From Chrysomallon squamiferum (taxonomy: Eukaryota; Mollusca; Gastropoda; Neomphalida; Peltospiridae), in assembly GCA_012295275.1 (NCBI GenBank), contig CM022675.1, positions 9,817,693 through 9,881,692 on the forward strand: a DNA stretch of 64,000 nt. The letters are read 5' to 3'. Shown here piece after piece: positions 62,471-64,000 of the stretch (position 1 is the stretch's first letter; the number at the start of each line of letters is the position of its first letter). A program made the translations under genes and the position numbers. The notes under the pieces are model-generated. The model was not told where the DNA came from and made no database searches. It saw only the letters and a program-made list of their open reading frames with translations.

Positions 62471-62990
62471 ACAGGTATTTAATTATCTCAGACCTCTATC
62501 ACACAGTTATTATCAACTTAATCTTTTATCAATTTTCTTATTAAAATGTTTATAAAAAACATAATTTCTTTTTGCATTACGAGTAGACTACACCTGCTTG
62601 TATCAAAATCCACTCTCCCGCCTTACATCAAATTTGTTTGGCTGTAATAACATAACAAAAATGAGAGGAAATTATATTTTTCTTTTCTCCTATTTCAAGT
62701 ACCAGGTACCTATAGATACACAATTTTTTTTCTCGATAATAATATAAATGCTTTGAATGTGGGGTCGTTTTGTAAGCAAGATGGTTATACAGATTTTTTA
62801 TTATATGACCAAATGTTAATGTGTCTTTCAGAATTGATACCTTTCTGTACCTTTTTATTATTTTTTTTCTTTCTTTTCTTTTCTTTCTTTTTTTCTTTTC
62901 TTTCTTTTTTCTTTCCTTTTTTTTTCTTCTTCTTATGGATGGAGGTGGACAGAGAGGTAAATTTCTTTACAAAACGGTGACAGTAAATTT
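62471..62990. other. Unique then T/C-rich sequence
   Basis: TTTC-rich at about 62857-62935. No gene is seen. Confidence 0.45.
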
Positions 62991-63480
62991 TTTCACCTGA
63001 TTCATTGATGAATTCAGTGAATGAAATTTAGGTAGAGGTGTTACCTGTAGAAATTTACCTGCGTAAAGGTATGAATGAAAGCTTACCTGAGCATACATTA
63101 ATGTAAGTAATAATAATAAAATAAAAAAAATATTAATATAAAAAAATGATTGCAAATAGTTCTGGGTTTATTGTAGGTAATTACCTTGATAAAAGTGTGT
63201 GAACATATGCTTACCTGGGCATACCTTGATGTGGATAATAATAAAATGAAATAAAAAATATTAATAAAAAGGGATAGAAATACGTGTAAGTTTGATGTAA
63301 ATAATAATTCTTATTTCTTCTCATACATTTTTTTTTTTTTTTGATTCATATTATTGCGGTTAATTTTGTGTTCTAAAAAAATGTAATCTGTTTCATAAGG
63401 TGTGAAAACATGCTTACCTGAGATTTTACCTGAACAGGTGTAATAAAAAAAAAATTTATTTTTTTTTATAAAAGATGATC
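62991..63480. repeat. ~130-bp diverged repeat with TTACCTG words
   Basis: GAAAGCTTACCTGAGCATAC...GTAAGTAATAATAATAAAAT (from about 63077) is repeated as ATATGCTTACCTGGGCATAC...GGATAATAATAAAAT (from about 63206) and more weakly at about 63400. Confidence 0.75.
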
Positions 63481-63549
63481 TACTTTTTAACATATGCTGG
63501 TAATAAACCTAATTTAAATTCCATAGAAATCTGTTTCATCATTTCTACT

Positions 63550-63680
63550 GTTGTTGTTGTTGTACATCTTCTTCTTATTGTTGTTATTGTTGATGTTGTT
63601 GTTGTTGTTTAACTAGAACTAGTTGATGTGGCTGTTGTGGCTGTTGTTGCTGTTGCTATTGTTGTTCTTGTTGTTATTCT
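63550..63680. repeat. (TTG)n triplet array
   Basis: GTT/TGG/CTT trinucleotides. Confidence 0.9.
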
Positions 63681-63754
63681 GTTGTAATTTGAACATTTAT
63701 ATTAAAACTTTCTTATATATCTCAAAATATGTACATTAGACACAAAAGGCACAT

Positions 63755-63888
63755 TTTCACACTCTCATGCACACATACACACAAACACATACAAACATAC
63801 ACTTATACACATACTTATTATATTTATTTACATTAATTAATACACAAAAGCAAATATATATATATGTATGCATATAATTACCTAGATA

Positions 63889-63926
<38 letters not shown>

Positions 63927-64000
63927 CATATACATACCTACATATATACATACATACATACACATATACACAAGTCTAATGTATGTGAAGTGTATGTGTG
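63755..64000. repeat. CA and ATAC arrays at the window end
   Basis: ACAC/ATAC-rich sequence, a pure (CA)n at about 63892-63923 and ATAC near 63945-63965. Confidence 0.92.

Overview
This is a eukaryotic (metazoan) genomic window: AT-rich, intron-bearing and packed with simple repeats. The protein similarity, the microsatellite style and a recurrent GGGAGATAA word suggest an invertebrate, most likely a mollusc or another lophotrochozoan. That assignment is inference; no ribosomal or mitochondrial marker is present.

Left edge (1-8.1 kb): the 3' part of one well-supported plus-strand gene, a PDIA5-like protein disulfide isomerase of the endoplasmic reticulum. Eleven exons (294-8118) encode about 436 residues: the end of one thioredoxin domain, two complete domains with CGHC active sites, a fourth domain with the unusual motif CDRC, and a C-terminal KDEL. 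The upstream exons lie outside the window. The second and third domains are gap-free duplicates of each other. One of them is cut by two extra introns that leave a 13-nt microexon. Two single-base indels (near 5604 and near 6902) break the reading frame and look like consensus errors.

8.1-18.5 kb: gene-poor sequence that is visibly richer in CpG than the rest. It has long unique stretches and regulatory-looking motifs (nuclear-receptor half-sites near 12.95 kb; an X-box-like palindrome, a CRE half-site and a YY1-like box at 17.38-17.51 kb) between CT, AAT and A/T microsatellites.

18.5-64 kb: CpG-poor, dominated by microsatellites and at least a dozen separate diverged minisatellites (units from about 20 to 200 bp), plus a few tRNA-like SINE fragments. 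No long ORF and no transposase or reverse transcriptase is visible. Small islets keep their CpGs or have exon-like splice borders: plus-strand candidates at 24597, 27074, 32165, 41512, 57265 and 60068, and minus-strand candidates at 42.4 kb and 46.8 kb. The 46.8 kb one carries a 34-residue coiled-coil-like reading frame with a good start context. They suggest that one or more long-intron genes run through this part, but each is short and individually weak. The clearest structural oddity is a 2.4-kb diverged repeat region (35.2-37.6 kb) in which an ATGGCTG-containing, YY1-like word recurs about ten times.
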